51,934 bases of DNA from a virus: IMG/VR virus record IMGVR_UViG_3300035564_000113, positions 1 through 51,934 of that record. One strand, 5' to 3'. Below are positions 16,689 through 26,072 of this stretch, piece after piece; positions within the stretch are counted from its first letter, which is position 1; each line of letters opens with the position of its first letter. Under the pieces are notes generated by a model. It made no database searches. It worked only from the letters and a program-made list of their open reading frames with translations, and was not told the origin of the DNA. The translations under genes and the position numbers were made by a program.

Positions 16689-16689
16689 C

Positions 16690-17265
16690 ATGGCACGCCT
16701 CAATCAAAATCCTATCAAAGCGGTGCTGTCCGGCAATGAAGGCTGGACCGCAGTCGATCCCTCCACCGGGGATGATGTTGGGCTGACGCCGCTGACGATC
16801 ACACAGTTTGTAGGTCAGAATATCCCGCTGGCTTCCGGGTCTACTAACGGTTCGATGTCGGGCGCGCAGTCAGCAAAGCTCAATGCGCTCCCAGATGCGG
16901 CGTCACTCTCCAGCCAGATCAGCCAACTGGCGGAAGTCGCATTCCCCATCTTCGTTTCTGACCCGGCGGACGGGACCATCGAAATTTACACGCATGTTCT
17001 CGATACACCATGGGTCTTGGCCAAGGCAGTCGCCGCGCTCTCAGTTGGCAGCGCCAATCTCACGTTGATGAAGAATGGGGTGAACATTGCTGGGTTGACC
17101 AATTGTGCTGTGAACGGATCTTCGCAGACATTCACCGGCACTGACACGCCACCCAACATGACATTGAGTGCCGGAGACGTTTTTGGAATCACTCTTAGCG
17201 GGGTCACACTTGGGGCCAAGAACTTGATGCTTTCGGTGAGAGCCGACAGCACCATCACGCCATGA
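16690..17265 (+). CDS. Fibre-like virion protein, 191 aa
   Basis: Starts MARLNQNPIKAVLSGNEGWT one base after the nozzle stop. A middle segment (SGSTNGSMSGAQSAKLNALP) looks like fibre shaft or trimerisation sequence, followed by a beta-sandwich (SANLTLMKNGVNIAGLTNCA). Probably a short tail fibre or collar component. It is coupled by ATGA to the PKD protein, so the two may act together. Confidence 0.6.
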   Translation: MARLNQNPIKAVLSGNEGWTAVDPSTGDDVGLTPLTITQFVGQNIPLASGSTNGSMSGAQSAKLNALPDAASLSSQISQLAEVAFPIFVSDPADGTIEIYTHVLDTPWVLAKAVAALSVGSANLTLMKNGVNIAGLTNCAVNGSSQTFTGTDTPPNMTLSAGDVFGITLSGVTLGAKNLMLSVRADSTITP

Positions 17266-17561
17266 TTGCAGCCTGCATCGCCATCCAAAGTTCGGCCGGC
17301 ACAAATCCCGGCCTCGCTCCGATAGCGATATTTCATCCGACCGATTTCAATCCATATGTCGGGGATACCATCCAATTTATCGACAACTCAACCAACAACC
17401 CAATCTCATGGACGTGGGATATTGATGGGTCGGTTTTCTCGCAAATCCAAAATCCCACATTTTATTGCAGCCAGTTTGGAACACACGATTTTCGTCTGAC
17501 TGTATCCAACCAATACGGATCGTCTCAATACACCCTGCCGATCACCATTCAAATCAACTGA
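17262..17561 (+). CDS. PKD-domain protein
   Basis: 99 residues that are mostly a single PKD (Ig-like) fold: VGDTIQFIDNSTNNPISWTW, then NPTFYCSQFGTHDFRLTVSN. PKD domains bind polysaccharide or protein surfaces. The N terminus (MIAACIAIQSSAGTNP) has two Cys-Ile pairs but no clear signal peptide. On virions, Ig-like domains decorate heads or tails and give weak binding to host or mucus glycans. Overlaps the previous gene by four bases. Confidence 0.8.
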   Translation: MIAACIAIQSSAGTNPGLAPIAIFHPTDFNPYVGDTIQFIDNSTNNPISWTWDIDGSVFSQIQNPTFYCSQFGTHDFRLTVSNQYGSSQYTLPITIQIN

Positions 17562-17564
17562 CCG

Positions 17565-18320
17565 ATGTCCGGGTTAAATCTCACGCTTCAGGCCGGAACA
17601 GCGCCCTACCAGCAGCCACTGCCAGGCAATGCGCAGGCGTTGCTAAACTTCATCGCGGCGTATATTATGATTGCGGGTGGGCAGAATTTCAACGGCATCA
17701 ATTTCGGTGCATCGACGCCGGCACCGGCAAATCGTGGATTGCCGTGGTTCAAGACCGATCAGTTTAGGAATCCACTCGGATTTTTTTCATGGAACGGAAC
17801 GATTTGGAGTGGAATCCCAATCGTGTTGGCAAATGGCCCAACTACTTCCCGTCCTCCCAATCCCGGTGTCGGCACGGAATACTACGATACCACGATTGGG
17901 GCACTGCTGGTATTCAGTGCGAGCGGATGGACGACGGCGAGCGGTAGTGTCGGAGATGTCAAGGAAGTGCAGGCGGCAGACATCGCAACCGCTTTGGCGA
18001 ACAATCCGGGCTGGGTACAGGACACGCAATCGACCGGGCTTGTCGTGGGAGCGGCCGGAGACGCAACCGGAATCACGGTGGCGCATCCCTATGGTCAGAT
18101 CATAGGCGAGGAAGCCCATACGCTACTCCTCAATGAAATGCCTGCGCACACGCACCCGTTTACGGGGTACCTTAATGGCGCGTCGGCGAATGGAAACACG
18201 GGACCGGGAGGAATACTTTCGGATCACAACACGACGGCGACGCAAAGTGCGGGTGGTAACGCACCGCACAACAATCTACCTCCAATGATTTTTTATTGGA
18301 GGCTTTTGAAGAAATTCTAA
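17565..18320 (+). CDS. Tail fibre / collar-domain protein
   Basis: 251 residues. The C-terminal 90 residues are typical of phage tail-collar and microcystin-dependent-type domains: GEEAHTLLLNEMPAHTHPFT, a Gly/Asn-rich loop, and NAPHNNLPPMIFYWRLLKKF at the end. The His-Xaa-His positions often bind metal within the trimer tip. The N-terminal half is probably the shaft and virion anchor. Likely role: receptor contact. It sits among other tail-tip genes. Confidence 0.8.
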   Translation: MSGLNLTLQAGTAPYQQPLPGNAQALLNFIAAYIMIAGGQNFNGINFGASTPAPANRGLPWFKTDQFRNPLGFFSWNGTIWSGIPIVLANGPTTSRPPNPGVGTEYYDTTIGALLVFSASGWTTASGSVGDVKEVQAADIATALANNPGWVQDTQSTGLVVGAAGDATGITVAHPYGQIIGEEAHTLLLNEMPAHTHPFTGYLNGASANGNTGPGGILSDHNTTATQSAGGNAPHNNLPPMIFYWRLLKKF

Positions 18321-18321
18321 C

Positions 18322-19134
18322 ATGGCCGGCATCGCAACAGGCGCAGTCGCGGGAGCAAAGGCGGGTTCTGTATTTGGCCCGTGGGGTACCGTTATTGGCG
18401 GAGTTGTAGGTGGGGCTGCCGGATATTTTAGCGGCGGTGGAGACAAGAAAGCGCCGGCCACGATCCCGTATCAGCCCGTTGACCTTCAACAGGAGCAAAG
18501 CAAGGCGATTGCTGGAAACGCCGCGGCTGCTACGTCCATCGACGATCTACTTGCCCAGTCAAACGCTTTTCAGCAAAAGCAGGCCAGTCAGTTGATGGAT
18601 CAAGCATTGCCAGGGTATTCCAAGTTCGCATCTAACCTCATGGGCAGTGCCTCGAAACTGGCAGCGGACCCGTATGCGGTTCCGCAGTCGGTGGTCGATC
18701 AACTCACGCAGTACGCGGCTGAGCACAACATCAGTCAGGGAACGGGGGCGTCATCTGGTTTCTCGCAATCGAATTTGCTTCGTTCGCTCGGAGTCAACGC
18801 GCTTCAGTACGGACAGTCAAACATGACGACGGCCATGAACGCGCTTTCCGTCCTGACTGGCACTGCACCGCGCACGTCTCCAATGTCGCCACTTTCCTTT
18901 ATGGTTACGCCAGGCCAGCAGATTCAGAATCAGCAGCTCACCAATCAGACGCAGGCCGGGATTTCGCAGGCGGGTGCGAATGCTAACACCGCGGCGGGCA
19001 ACTACAATTCGCAGAACCTTTGGGATAATCTCACGTCGTCAATGGCGATGCTGAACAACAGCGGTTTGCTCAAGTCATCTGCCAAGTCGAGTAGTGGAGT
19101 TGGGGTTCTAAGTTCTCCCGAACAGAGCGAATAA
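18322..19134 (+). CDS. Internal virion (ejection-type) protein with glycine zipper
   Basis: 270 residues. Residues 8-40 contain a glycine-zipper membrane-like stretch (AGAKAGSVFGPWGTVIGGVV then GGAAGYFSGGG), followed by a Gln/Ala/Ser-rich, mostly helical body. Podovirus ejection proteins with such segments leave the head and form a channel across the host envelope. It is the first of three consecutive genes of this kind. The assignment is by composition and context. Confidence 0.65.
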   Translation: MAGIATGAVAGAKAGSVFGPWGTVIGGVVGGAAGYFSGGGDKKAPATIPYQPVDLQQEQSKAIAGNAAAATSIDDLLAQSNAFQQKQASQLMDQALPGYSKFASNLMGSASKLAADPYAVPQSVVDQLTQYAAEHNISQGTGASSGFSQSNLLRSLGVNALQYGQSNMTTAMNALSVLTGTAPRTSPMSPLSFMVTPGQQIQNQQLTNQTQAGISQAGANANTAAGNYNSQNLWDNLTSSMAMLNNSGLLKSSAKSSSGVGVLSSPEQSE

Positions 19135-19149
19135 CGTATCCGATTACTG

Positions 19150-20196
19150 ATGTCCAATCTCCCCCAGTTCATGCCCGAGGGTAAGCCAATGGAGGCGATC
19201 AATGCCGGCATTGCGTCCGGGAACGCCGCTCAGTCGTGGATGAATCAGGCGCAGGAGCGGGAGATTCGAGCGCAGCGGGCACTACAGCAGGAGGCCGCAG
19301 CAGAACGCGCCCAGCAGGAATTCCAGATCATGCTTCCGGCTATCGTCGCCAAGTCACAGGTCGATCAGGCCGTGGCTCCAAATCTGGTTGCGAATGCAGT
19401 CGCCGAACAGAAGTTCCGTAAGGATGCGTTGGATGAAATGCCAATTGTCACTACCCAATATACGGAGGCGCTCAAGATCGCCGATTACAGCGCACGGGCC
19501 GATGCGTTGGCTGCACTTCAAGCCAAGTCATCGTGGCTCGGACAGGTTCCAGAGTCCAAGGGTTTGGCTGATGCGATCAACAACGCACGAGCGAGAGCGG
19601 AACATGAAGCGCAACTTGATGCGAAGTTGAAAAACGACCGCTACGTTGCCGATCAAACAAGTGACAGAGTTAAGTATGGTGCCGACCTAAGATGGGCCGC
19701 TTCTGTCTCTGCATCAGCAGCGCGCGTTAAAGCCTTAGAATCGGCCAGAGATAATGCCGGCGGTCATGACCAGACGGCAATCAATACCGCGTTGATCCGT
19801 GAGTATGGCGAAGCCGCAACGAGAAACGAGGTCGTTGCCGAACAACAGCGATTGTTCAACCCAGAACAGGCCGATGCGATGATAACGAACGCAAAGGATC
19901 TTCGGGCGAAGATGGAAAAACTTGCCGCTCAGTCTCTCGCTCCGCAAACCTCGCCACCCGGAACAGGCGGCCCTTCCGCAGCGCCAAGTCCGGCAGCGAA
20001 AGCCGTGCCGATTGAGAAGAAGCCGTACGTGATCGACACCAAGGCCGGTACTTTCGCCTTCACCGATCCGAAGTTGAAACCGGAAGGCCAGAGGACGGTC
20101 ATCAAGGCTGCAATTGATGCTGGAGACATCACGAAAGAACAGGGGTTGGCCATTTTACTAGCGCACGATTGGGGTCATCCTAAAGCGAAACCGTAA
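19150..20196 (+). CDS. Internal virion (ejection-type) coiled-coil protein
   Basis: 348 residues. Long Ala/Gln/Glu-rich helices (about 20-270; for example QEREIRAQRALQQEAAAERA) predict coiled coils. A Pro/Ala linker (SPPGTGGPSAAPSPAAKA) leads to a small C-terminal helical domain. Between the glycine-zipper protein and the 1353-residue protein, it fits the middle member of an ejection-protein trio. Gap before it is 15 bases with no clear Shine-Dalgarno. Confidence 0.65.
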   Translation: MSNLPQFMPEGKPMEAINAGIASGNAAQSWMNQAQEREIRAQRALQQEAAAERAQQEFQIMLPAIVAKSQVDQAVAPNLVANAVAEQKFRKDALDEMPIVTTQYTEALKIADYSARADALAALQAKSSWLGQVPESKGLADAINNARARAEHEAQLDAKLKNDRYVADQTSDRVKYGADLRWAASVSASAARVKALESARDNAGGHDQTAINTALIREYGEAATRNEVVAEQQRLFNPEQADAMITNAKDLRAKMEKLAAQSLAPQTSPPGTGGPSAAPSPAAKAVPIEKKPYVIDTKAGTFAFTDPKLKPEGQRTVIKAAIDAGDITKEQGLAILLAHDWGHPKAKP

Positions 20197-20197
20197 A

Positions 20198-23100
20198 ATG
20201 TCGGAAATAGATGACCTCGTTCCTCCGGCAGACCAATCCGCCACAACTGAATCAGCATACGGCGCGATTGACTCATTAACTCCGCCGACGAAATACGGGG
20301 ACATAGACTCTCTGGCACCGCCTGCCTCGCCAGAAGAGACCGCGAAGAAAAGAACCGCACTTTTCGGACAGGCCATCGACGGAATGCCGATAACGTGGCT
20401 GGAAAAAGCGGCCATGAAAGCCGCTCTGACCAAGGGCGGTAAAATCGGCGATTTGGCAATAAACGTCGTTGTACCAATCAGCGGTATGATCGGAGGGGGT
20501 GCGATTGGCGCAGGGGTCGGAGCCCCGGAAGGTGGGGTTGGTGCCATACCAGGGGCGGTTATCGGTTCTAGATTGGGCGGAGCTGCTGGCGGAGCCGCAG
20601 CCGACACCATGGTACAGGCGCGGCAATTCATTCGCGGTGAACGCACGTCATTTTCACCCGGAAGCGTAGTGGCATCTGCCGCCATCGGCGCGTTTATCCC
20701 CAAGCCAATATCGTCGGCAACTACCGTCGCGGGGACTTTGGCCAAGACGGTCCTGACGCGCGCCGGCCAAGGGGCGTTGCTCAATGCGACGCACACGGCG
20801 ATGAGTGAGTTGATCGACGGTGGGAAGCTGAATCTCAGCAACATCATCGAAAGCGGAGCGTGGGGCACGCTTTTCGGCGGTGCGGTGGGAACGGTTGAAG
20901 GCGTTGCTCCGATGGCTCTAAATCTGTTGAAGTCGATCAATGGAAAGACGCCGGCTGAAGCCACGAAGATCATCGCGGAGTCGAACGTCGATGGCTCGCT
21001 GAAGACCGAACTCCAGAAGCGGATCGAGGAAATGGTGGGGTACAAGCGGTCGCAGGAGATTCGCGAAAATCCGCCGGCAACGCCAACGGGTGCGCTTGCG
21101 CAGGAGAACCCGCCTGTCATCAAGAGCGCGGCGGAATCGGCTCGCGTGTTTCAGGACGCTGAAGCGATGGATTCCTTGACCGCCAACGCTTCCAAGGTTG
21201 CCCCCAAAATAACCGAGAGAGAGAAGAACTTTCAGTATCAGTTGGAAGATGAACTCAACCGTCCGTCGGAGGTTGTTTATCCAGAGGGTGCCGAAGGTTC
21301 CGCGATGGCTCTAGCGGCGGAATTCCCACCAATCAAGAGTGCGGCGGAATCGGCGAAGGTATTCGAGAGTGCTATGCAAAACGCTAAAGACGTTGCAGAC
21401 CTTGAGACAAGGTTTGCAACTCGTTTAACTGATGAATCTCACATCCAGCCGAACGAGTACCATAACTTTGCGAATGAATCGTTTGAGAGATTGCGCGCAT
21501 TGAAAAACCAGATAGATACCCTCGAATCTCATCAGCGAACGGTCTGGGAGCCTGAGAACCTGCCAAATATGTCTTCGCAGGCGCAGAAGATTTACGACCA
21601 GCACGGGTTTGTTTTGCCGAAGGTGGCCATGACGCTGGCCGGCGGCGGCGGAGGGTTCGCCTATGGGATGGCGCAACCGGGCACGCCCGAAGAGAGGATC
21701 AAGCTGGCGATGACCTACGGGGCCATCGGAGCGACCATCGGATACGGAACCGGAATCGGAATATCGAAGATGGCCGAGGCCGGGGAATTCGGCGGCCTGA
21801 AGGCGCTGACCGACCTTGGCGTTTTGAAAGGTCTCTGGAAGCGCGGCATGATTAACGAGGCGCTAACTTACACGCATGATGCAGTGCCGAACAAGGCCAA
21901 CCTGCTGGGGCGGGAGTCGGGCAACGCCATCACTGATGCATTGTCTCAGGTTGTTCCCGCGGCGGAAATGAAGATCGCGCAGCAGGCGCTCCCGTTCGTG
22001 GTCGAGGCCAAGGGATTTCCTGGCGCGGTGGACGCCATGATGGAAAAGGTCTCGCTATCGACCAAGGCCAACCCGAAGGCGCGGCTCGAGGCGATGGCGG
22101 CGCTCCAATACGCGAAAGACAATTTCGAAAATCTGTCCGGGCCGGCGAAGTTGCATGGCGAGATGACGCTGGCGCAGGCGGCGCGAGAAAACGCCAACGG
22201 CGGCGACGTGCTGATCCGTGACGGCTACGTGAAGCATTCGTGGCACTCTGACGACCTTGAAGGGAATCCGCTGGGTTCTGGTCGCTCTGCCGGCTCGAGT
22301 TCGCCGCAAGAGAAGATGCGGACCTATGACACCTTCGCTGATGGCATCGCCAACGGCGAGGTTCCGAAGACCCTGAACGCATCGGACCTGATGCAGAGCC
22401 GTGTGACCGCGGGCGAGACGAAGATCGGGCGCCTACAATGGCTGGAGTCCATGAAGGATTACCCGCCCGACCCGCTGACGGGCAATCCGCTGGTTGAAAA
22501 GGTGACGACCGAAACGCGGCCGGACGGCAAGACCTACGAAACGGCCCCGAAGGGGTACACAGTTCAGCGGGTAGGCGGGCAGAGCTTCGCGCTTCTCAGT
22601 GGGTACGGCGACGTTTTCAACGACCTGAATAATCCAAGTTGGTGGTCTGGTGGGCCATTGCGGCGGGCAACGATGGCATCCACGGCCGGCGCGAAGTCGA
22701 TTCGCCTGGTTGGCGACGTTTACCACCTTGTGCGGATCGGTGCCATGGAGGCGGGTGCGCGAGCCTTCAACGCGCTGGACAGGATTCGCCAGGGGGCGTC
22801 GCCGATGGATGCGATCACGAGTTCTGGGATGCGGGACTTAGACAACAGCGTGGAGACCCTGCAACGCATGGCGGAGCGTGGCGACATCACGAAGGCGGAA
22901 CTCGATGCGTCGATCCTGCGTAAACAGGAGGTCGGAAAACTTGTGGACAACGGGTTGATGCTTGGAAGCGTCGAGGATGCCTCGCACCAAGAATTCATGC
23001 GCGGCATCCCGCTGGCCGGAGATTTCCAAAAGTTCCTTTTTACGTCGTTTCAGCGCCGGGCCATGAAGGATGTTGCGCTGATGGAACTCGGTCGGCGCGC

Positions 23101-24259
23101 ACTGAGCTACGGCGACAACATCCCCGAGTCGATCTATCGCGACACGGCCAAAGACGTGAATACGTGGTTCCGAAATTTCGGTTCGCAGGGCGCGGTTCGT
23201 TCGCAGACTGGAAAGGACACGACCCGATTTTTGGTACTGGCCCCACAGTGGACAGAGGGCGCGATTCGATCCGAGATTGGCGCAGTGAGGCAGGGGGCAG
23301 AGGCGCTGGCCGGCGGCAAAAAACCCATCGGCCTGTTGGCCGGTGCCACCGGCGCGGTGATCGGCGGATCGTTCGTCGCCAACCAGATCATCAACCAGTA
23401 CACGCGCGGACATCCGACGTGGGAAAACAATGAGGAAGGCGTCGGGGCGAAGATTTCCGCATGGGTTCCCGATTACGCCGGGCGGGCTATGGGGAAAGAA
23501 GGGCCGGGATTCTTCATCAACCCGTTGGGCATAGCCGGGGAAACGGCGCATTTGCTGGTGGCGGGATATGAAAAGACTGATGACTTTGCCCGAACGCTGG
23601 CTGATTACATCAGGAACCGGGCAGCGGCGGTGACGAGCCCTGCCGCGGTCTTCTTCACGCATACGGACAACATGGGGCGCCCGGTCAAGAAGGGCGAAAC
23701 GGTTACTGAGATGATGAAGGCAGCCATCCCTTCCCCGATTCCAACGCAAGCAATCACCGGGTCGATCAATTCGGTCGTGACCCAGCATCCGCAGCAGAAG
23801 TTCGTCGGGCAATTCCAGCGGCAACTAATGACTACCGTTGGAATCCGAGCTGACCAAGCGCCCTCGCCAGAACAACGGATTTACGGCCTCGTCCGCGACT
23901 TCAAGAAAGAAAACAAGATCGAAGAAAACCCGGCCTACAACGGGTCCGATTATCAGGATTTGCGGACGGCTCTCAAAACCGGGAACGAGCTGGATGCGTC
24001 TGACGCAATGGATGAAATCCTTACGAAAAAGACTCCCCAGCAGGTTAAGCAGTATTTCGAGACCCTTCCAAATCATCCGTTCACGGGCAGCGAACGGACT
24101 GAGGGTAAATTCATCAGCTCGTTGAACCCCGAGCAGAGCGGCCAGTATTACAAGGCAGTGAATGATCGCGTAGCCGTGGCACGCGATGGGCTCAAGTTGC
24201 TTGCGTCTCGGCTGGCGGCAAAGGCGCAGGCATCGGGTTCTGGCGCGCAATCTGATTGA
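20198..24259 (+). CDS. Large internal virion protein (ejection-type), 1353 aa
   Basis: Largest gene of the window. The N terminus has three short repeats (IDDLVPPA, AIDSLTPP, DIDSLAPP). Glycine-zipper membrane-like segments lie near 98-140 and 470-530. PPVIKSAAESARVFQDA near 307 and PPIKSAAESAKVFESA near 385 form an internal duplication. The C-terminal third is helical with another hydrophobic Gly/Ala stretch (IGLLAGATGAVIGGSFVA). Size, membrane-like segments and last place in the late operon fit a large ejection protein. I see no transglycosylase Glu motif. Its last 68 bases overlap the convergent heptosyltransferase gene. Confidence 0.72.
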   Translation: MSEIDDLVPPADQSATTESAYGAIDSLTPPTKYGDIDSLAPPASPEETAKKRTALFGQAIDGMPITWLEKAAMKAALTKGGKIGDLAINVVVPISGMIGGGAIGAGVGAPEGGVGAIPGAVIGSRLGGAAGGAAADTMVQARQFIRGERTSFSPGSVVASAAIGAFIPKPISSATTVAGTLAKTVLTRAGQGALLNATHTAMSELIDGGKLNLSNIIESGAWGTLFGGAVGTVEGVAPMALNLLKSINGKTPAEATKIIAESNVDGSLKTELQKRIEEMVGYKRSQEIRENPPATPTGALAQENPPVIKSAAESARVFQDAEAMDSLTANASKVAPKITEREKNFQYQLEDELNRPSEVVYPEGAEGSAMALAAEFPPIKSAAESAKVFESAMQNAKDVADLETRFATRLTDESHIQPNEYHNFANESFERLRALKNQIDTLESHQRTVWEPENLPNMSSQAQKIYDQHGFVLPKVAMTLAGGGGGFAYGMAQPGTPEERIKLAMTYGAIGATIGYGTGIGISKMAEAGEFGGLKALTDLGVLKGLWKRGMINEALTYTHDAVPNKANLLGRESGNAITDALSQVVPAAEMKIAQQALPFVVEAKGFPGAVDAMMEKVSLSTKANPKARLEAMAALQYAKDNFENLSGPAKLHGEMTLAQAARENANGGDVLIRDGYVKHSWHSDDLEGNPLGSGRSAGSSSPQEKMRTYDTFADGIANGEVPKTLNASDLMQSRVTAGETKIGRLQWLESMKDYPPDPLTGNPLVEKVTTETRPDGKTYETAPKGYTVQRVGGQSFALLSGYGDVFNDLNNPSWWSGGPLRRATMASTAGAKSIRLVGDVYHLVRIGAMEAGARAFNALDRIRQGASPMDAITSSGMRDLDNSVETLQRMAERGDITKAELDASILRKQEVGKLVDNGLMLGSVEDASHQEFMRGIPLAGDFQKFLFTSFQRRAMKDVALMELGRRALSYGDNIPESIYRDTAKDVNTWFRNFGSQGAVRSQTGKDTTRFLVLAPQWTEGAIRSEIGAVRQGAEALAGGKKPIGLLAGATGAVIGGSFVANQIINQYTRGHPTWENNEEGVGAKISAWVPDYAGRAMGKEGPGFFINPLGIAGETAHLLVAGYEKTDDFARTLADYIRNRAAAVTSPAAVFFTHTDNMGRPVKKGETVTEMMKAAIPSPIPTQAITGSINSVVTQHPQQKFVGQFQRQLMTTVGIRADQAPSPEQRIYGLVRDFKKENKIEENPAYNGSDYQDLRTALKTGNELDASDAMDEILTKKTPQQVKQYFETLPNHPFTGSERTEGKFISSLNPEQSGQYYKAVNDRVAVARDGLKLLASRLAAKAQASGSGAQSD

Positions 24260-25334
24260 TCTTCGCCATGATCCGGCTGGGCAGGATGGATTCGATGGCG
24301 GTACAGCGTCCGGTCATCGCGCAGGGGCCGGCAGGCGGCAGTTCTGGCAGGCCAATGTGGTGCGAATGGAAGCAGGGAGCAATGGGACAGCCTTCGATGC
24401 CTTGCAGGGCGTGGACGAACTCGTAGTAGGCGGTGCGCAGCTTCCACGGAAAGGCTCCGAAAAGACCCACGGCAGGCACACCTAGCGCGCCAGCCGCGTG
24501 CAAAAGAGACGAGTCTGGGGCCAGTACCACGTCACACGTCAACAGGAAGGCCACGGATTGCCGCCACGTCAGCCCGAGACGCGAAAGATCGAATACGCCC
24601 TTGCTGTTCGTTCCATCAACGCGGAACTCGCCCATGCGTCCCAGCAGGTAAACTTCCCAGTTCTCGCGGCGCAATGCTTCAACAATGAGACCGATTCTCG
24701 GATAGGTCCGGCAGCGAGCTCCCGCCTGCACCTGAATCCCGATACGGCGCTTCTCAGTGCGTGGGAAACTTGCCCAAACCCACTCGCGTTCGGCACCGGA
24801 CACGACGTAATCGGCGCGCTTATCCTTCAGTTCGCCCAACCCCAGGTGTTCCGCGAACCGATCCGTCATGTGTTGTTCCTTCGCCCGCGGGTTGAACTCC
24901 ACTGAACCCTCCAGGCACAAGACGCAATCGTAGCGGGACAATTGGGCAAGCGGCAGCGGATAGTCGGCGAAGGCGTCCACGTAGGGAAGCCCCAATAATG
25001 GCTGACGATATTCGTGGAGTGTAGCCACGGTGAGAGTCGCCTGTGGGTGGAGTTGTTTGATTTGGCGTAGGCATGGCGTTAAAAGAATGGCGTCTCCGAA
25101 ACCGATTGGGGCGACGATGAGGATATTGCTACCGAATCCTGAATTGGGAAGTCTCCAGAACACCGCCAGATCATCGGCATGGTCTTCGATGTAGCGTTGA
25201 AGCGGAATCATGGTTGACCCCGGAGCGCGCAGCATGATCTCCGCTCCGTTGCGGTCCTCCACGATATATTCGCCGGCAGGTAGGCTGCCTTGCGGGCCGA
25301 GGTCAAGCGGGCTTGGGAGAGTCAGGACGTGCAT
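24192..25334 (-). CDS. Heptosyltransferase-type glycosyltransferase (GT9)
   Basis: 380 residues, GT-B fold. The first domain has APIGFGDAILLTPCLR (75-90), the glycine loop of GT9 enzymes. The second has DVVLAPDSSLLHAAGALGVP followed by AVGLFGAFPW (268-296), the nucleotide-sugar binding signature with D274 and H279. GT9 enzymes add heptose from ADP-heptose to lipopolysaccharide core; the donor and acceptor here are unknown. An N-terminal extension of about 65 residues precedes the usual start. It is the promoter-distal end of the glycan island and runs tail-to-tail into the ejection gene. Confidence 0.88.
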   Translation of the reverse strand: MHVLTLPSPLDLGPQGSLPAGEYIVEDRNGAEIMLRAPGSTMIPLQRYIEDHADDLAVFWRLPNSGFGSNILIVAPIGFGDAILLTPCLRQIKQLHPQATLTVATLHEYRQPLLGLPYVDAFADYPLPLAQLSRYDCVLCLEGSVEFNPRAKEQHMTDRFAEHLGLGELKDKRADYVVSGAEREWVWASFPRTEKRRIGIQVQAGARCRTYPRIGLIVEALRRENWEVYLLGRMGEFRVDGTNSKGVFDLSRLGLTWRQSVAFLLTCDVVLAPDSSLLHAAGALGVPAVGLFGAFPWKLRTAYYEFVHALQGIEGCPIAPCFHSHHIGLPELPPAGPCAMTGRCTAIESILPSRIMAKINQIARQNPMPAPLPPAETQAT

Positions 25335-25606
25335 TTGAGAATAGAAAGACGAAAATACCCATAGTGTCCAAGTTGGCCGGAATTATTGTCGGGATTGCTG
25401 ATCCACCTAAGTGTCGGAATTCCCCATTCCGGTTTCCACTCGCGATAGAGTGCGTTCACTTGATCGCATATCTTCCCAGTAAGCGCCTCATTAAGATGAT
25501 ATTTCATGTCCGTCATGCAGAGCACCGGACCGGATAACGCAAAGTATTCATTCGGGGCCAGTGGGGGAGTTAGGACGTTAACTACAATGTCTTTGTTGGT
25601 ATTCAT
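25322..25606 (-). CDS. Small protein with a capsid C-terminus-like motif, 94 aa
   Basis: Residues 67-89 read RWISNPDNNSGQLGHYGYFR then LSI. The C terminus of the likely major capsid protein (33460) has RWINNPDMSTNALGNFGFYR then LDI at 355-377: 12 identities in 23 positions without a gap, with Phe/Tyr swaps elsewhere. DNA identity is low, so this is an old relationship or convergence. The N-terminal 65 residues are unlike the capsid. Starts at the ATG at 25606 in an ATCCCATG context and overlaps the heptosyltransferase start by 13 bases. Function unknown. Confidence 0.65.
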   Translation of the reverse strand: MNTNKDIVVNVLTPPLAPNEYFALSGPVLCMTDMKYHLNEALTGKICDQVNALYREWKPEWGIPTLRWISNPDNNSGQLGHYGYFRLSILKCTS

Positions 25607-25610
25607 GGGA

Positions 25611-26072
25611 TTATTTCTGGCCGGGGCGTTTCATTGCAAGCATGGGAGTGAAGCCAAATCTCGCGTAGAGTTTCTGTGCATCGTTGGTAACTAACATACA
25701 TGGGCGTGGACTGACTTCGGGATGGGTCATCACGGCGTTGATGAGAAATTGCCCGAGTCCTTTCCCTTGGAATTGCTGTTGCACGAACACGTCGCAGAGC
25801 CATGAGAAAGTAGCGTAGTCAGTCACAACGCGTGCGAATCCAATCTGGTGGTCGGAATACCCAACGGGGCCATCTTCGGCTTCCGCAGTCCGGCGCTCGT
25901 ACAGGCCAAAGCAGAGGGAGTTTTCTATGGACTTCATCACCACGGGGAGCGTCAGCCATCCGCCCCAGTACGTATGTTGAAGTTGGTTCGTGATGAGGGG
26001 AACGTTCAACAGCGATTTGTCCGAACTGACGAAGAAATTACCGAGGCGTGGGCCGTCGCCGATGGGGTTCAT
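25611..26072 (-). CDS. GNAT-family N-acetyltransferase
   Basis: 153 residues. VFVQQQFQGKGLGQFLINAV holds the acetyl-CoA binding motif A (Q-Xaa-K-G-L-G), and NDAQKLYARFGF is the typical C-terminal motif. It would transfer an acetyl group from acetyl-CoA to an amine. Inside the glycan island an amino-sugar or a virion protein lysine is a plausible acceptor, but the sequence does not say which. Coupled by ATGA to the 68-residue gene upstream. Confidence 0.88.
   Translation of the reverse strand: MNPIGDGPRLGNFFVSSDKSLLNVPLITNQLQHTYWGGWLTLPVVMKSIENSLCFGLYERRTAEAEDGPVGYSDHQIGFARVVTDYATFSWLCDVFVQQQFQGKGLGQFLINAVMTHPEVSPRPCMLVTNDAQKLYARFGFTPMLAMKRPGQK

Noticed and set aside
20158-21123. 321-residue minus-strand reading frame opposite the large ejection gene
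   Set aside because: It is antisense to a clearly coding frame, Ser/Pro-rich, and its length is explained by GC-rich codon structure. The same applies to 22838-23824 (minus), 30799-31593 (plus), 33994-34773 (minus), 3837-4550 (plus) and 41547-42302 (plus).
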